DNA of 32,004 bases from assembly GCA_038057515.1 (NCBI GenBank), contig JBBUDB010000027.1:1-32004 (forward strand), written 5' to 3'. Origin of the DNA: DATJQA01 sp038057515. GTDB taxonomy: Bacteria; Patescibacteriota; Minisyncoccia; UBA6257; 2-01-FULL-56-20. A program made the position numbers and the translations under genes. The notes under the pieces are model-generated. The model saw only the letters and a list, made by a program, of their open reading frames with translations, searched no databases and had not been told where the DNA came from. Positions 30,811-32,004 of the stretch are shown here, piece after piece (positions within the stretch are counted from its first letter, which is position 1; the number at the start of each line of letters is the position of its first letter).

Positions 30811-31413
30811 CTAAAAGGCGCGCAGAGCGTACAGGCGTACGAAGTTTGTGTCTCCGTAGGCGTTGCGCATCTGCCAGCCGACGGCAATGGAGGTTTTTTG
30901 GTCGAGCTTCACGACCGCGCGTGGACCGATTCCAAGCGATGGCTTCACGCCTCGTCCGTAGAGCTCATCGCCTTCGAGTCCTAGCGCGAGCCGGTCAGTG
31001 ACCGAAAACGTGACGAATGCGGCCGCCACCCAGGGACGGTATGTTTGGCGGTACGCTGTTGGTAGTTCTCGCGGTGGCTCGCGGTACATCCCCTCGAGGT
31101 AAATTGTGGTGCGGCCCGTCCGGAAGAGCGACCGGCAGTTCGCCGCGGACTGCGGCTTCTTCCCCTCGGCCACGAAGCGGCCGATGAGCGCTTCGGCCCA
31201 GCCATGCCCGTTACGGACGCCGACGCCCAAGAGCGCAAACCCCTTCGGCGGATGGGCGGTGATGTCCGGAGCGATGGCCCAGCCCGCGATGTCGAACGCA
31301 GCACGGGGAGGGCGGTGAAGGAGCATCCGGAGTTGGAGGTCTTCGGCGCGGGCGGCCGGAGCGAAGCACGCGAACGATGCGATGAGAGCAACGGCGCAAG
31401 CTGGCGGTTTCAT
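30811..31413 (-). CDS. Secreted protein, beta-barrel-like
   Basis: 200 residues from the ATG at 31413, which has AGAGGA 4 nt upstream as a Shine-Dalgarno; the longer frame to 31527 has no signal peptide. The N terminus MKPPACAVALIASFACFAPA then ARA|ED is a clear cleavable signal peptide. The mature part alternates short amphipathic strands (GFALLGVGVRNG, TIYLEGMYRE, WVAAAFVTFSVTDRLALGLE, GIGPRAVVKL, TSIAVGWQMRN) and ends FVRLYALRAF, an aromatic terminus like that of outer-membrane barrels. No specific family is recognised. CPR cells are generally thought to lack a typical outer membrane, so the location is uncertain. Confidence 0.7.
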   Translation of the reverse strand: MKPPACAVALIASFACFAPAARAEDLQLRMLLHRPPRAAFDIAGWAIAPDITAHPPKGFALLGVGVRNGHGWAEALIGRFVAEGKKPQSAANCRSLFRTGRTTIYLEGMYREPPRELPTAYRQTYRPWVAAAFVTFSVTDRLALGLEGDELYGRGVKPSLGIGPRAVVKLDQKTSIAVGWQMRNAYGDTNFVRLYALRAF

Positions 31414-31505
31414 ACGTCCTCTTTCAAAGGTCTTGCCGGTCCCACGGACGGGACCTTGACGTTCTGACGGGAGAGCGTATATCATAATCAATGAGTGGCC
31501 AACGC

Positions 31506-31524
31506 TACCACAGGGTGGTATAAG
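31506..31524 (+). promoter_or_regulatory. Inverted repeat overlapping the -10 of the TrmB-like gene
   Basis: TACCAC-AGG-GTGGTA (31506-31520) overlaps TATAAG (31519-31524), 11 nt before the ATG. TGGCCA at 31496-31501 is a weak -35 at 17-nt spacing. The position fits an operator, possibly autoregulatory. A second possible promoter, TTGACG (31456-31461) with TATCAT (31480-31485), lies upstream. Confidence 0.5.
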
Positions 31525-31535
31525 CAACCATTAAT

Positions 31536-32004
31536 ATGTATACCGACATTCTTGAACAAATTGGCTTGTCGCCAAACGAGGCAAAAATTTACGAAACGCT
31601 TGTGGAGCGAGGGGAATCAACGGTGAGCGAGGTCGCGACGGCGGCGAACATTCATCGTCGGAACGCCTATGACGCTATGAGTCGTCTTATCGAAAAGGGG
31701 CTCTGCTTTCAAATTTTCTCGGCGAAAGAAAACCACTACAATGCCGTTGATCCGGATAAACTCACCGAACTCCTCGCCGAGCGCGGAGAGAAGCTTGCCG
31801 CGATCCTTCCGGCACTGAAGAAAAAATTTACCGGACGATTCGCTCCCCAAGAGGCCTACATCTATCGAGGCCTTGAAGGCCAGAAAAATATCTGGCGCGA
31901 CGTTCTGCGCGTTGGCGAAACGAGCTATGTGGTGGGTGCCAAGGGTGGTTGGTTCGACCCCCGCCTTGCAACGGCCCGCGAAACATTTTTCCGCGAAGCG
32001 AACC
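31536..32004 (+). CDS. TrmB-family transcription regulator, 3' truncated
   Basis: ATG at 31536, open to the window end; 156 residues visible. MYTDILEQIGLSPNEAKIYE then TLVERGESTVSEVATAANIH and RRNAYDAMSRLIEKGL form the winged helix-turn-helix of the TrmB family. A coiled linker (DPDKLTELLAERGEKLAAIL) follows, and then the start of the C-terminal effector domain (EAYIYRGLEGQKNIWRDVLR). TrmB-like proteins sense sugars or other ligands; the ligand cannot be inferred because the effector domain is cut. The inverted repeat at 31506-31520 is a candidate binding site. It diverges from the barrel-like gene. Confidence 0.85.
   Translation, partial: MYTDILEQIGLSPNEAKIYETLVERGESTVSEVATAANIHRRNAYDAMSRLIEKGLCFQIFSAKENHYNAVDPDKLTELLAERGEKLAAILPALKKKFTGRFAPQEAYIYRGLEGQKNIWRDVLRVGETSYVVGAKGGWFDPRLATARETFFREAN

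Noticed and set aside
30670..30984. 104-codon GTG ORF after the 38-bp palindrome
   Set aside because: Although TATAAT lies 9 nt upstream, two thirds of it is antisense to the signal-peptide protein and it runs through the terminator hairpin; no family pattern.
1..32004. CRISPR array, tRNA or rRNA genes, transposase
   Set aside because: No regularly spaced repeats, no TTCRANYC-type T-arm in a cloverleaf context, no rRNA-like sequence and no transposase or integrase motif were seen.
1..32004. Alternative genetic code (UGA as glycine, known from some CPR lineages)
   Set aside because: UGA ends pyrG, ruvA, rnpA and paralogue 3 at the expected family length, so it works as a stop.

Overview
The window most resembles a Patescibacteria / Candidate Phyla Radiation (CPR) genome, probably of the Parcubacteria type. 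It shows single-domain or shortened housekeeping proteins (a stand-alone 5'-3' exonuclease, a short YebC, a MurE-like ligase without the usual N-terminal domain) and a lamin-tail-domain protein. It also carries four large Cys-rich zinc-ribbon proteins of a kind I associate with CPR genomes. UGA is used as a stop codon (for example pyrG and ruvA), so the code is standard. The placement is inference; no rRNA gene is present to confirm it. A run of ten Ns at 28473-28482 shows that the window is a scaffold.

Layout. 1-1.2 kb: 3' part of a membrane-anchored propeller-like protein. 1.2-5.7 kb: the classical bacterial origin neighbourhood, with khpB(jag)-yidC-rnpA-rpmH leftward and dnaA-dnaN rightward. 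5.7-9.6 kb: leftward class A penicillin-binding protein, a 48-residue acidic protein with its own promoter and terminator, ruvC and yebC. 9.7-12.8 kb: pilB-like ATPase, a strongly structured RNA candidate, and ruvB. 12.8-14.6 kb: first zinc-ribbon paralogue. 14.7-21.7 kb: lamin-tail protein, tsaE, 5'-3' exonuclease, PAS histidine kinase, mutM, pyrG, holA. 21.7-27.2 kb: three more zinc-ribbon paralogues in a row. 27.2-32 kb: NYN-domain nuclease, rpsT, the scaffold gap, ruvA with a MurE-like ligase, a 38-bp perfect palindrome, a secreted beta-barrel-like protein, and a TrmB-type regulator cut off by the window end.

The housekeeping genes cover replication initiation and the clamp and clamp loader (dnaA, dnaN, holA), Holliday-junction processing (ruvA, ruvB, ruvC at three separate loci), base excision repair (mutM), protein insertion and RNase P (yidC, rnpA), and wall synthesis (PBP1A, MurE-like).

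The least explained elements are: the four zinc-ribbon paralogues with a duplicated internal module; a roughly 176-nt RNA-like element at 11476-11651 closed by a 25-position helix whose wobble pairs favour the + strand; a recurring arrangement in which a -10 box lies only 6-9 nt upstream of the start codon, suggesting leaderless transcripts; and palindromic elements inside coding sequences. No tRNA, rRNA, CRISPR array or transposase gene was recognised.
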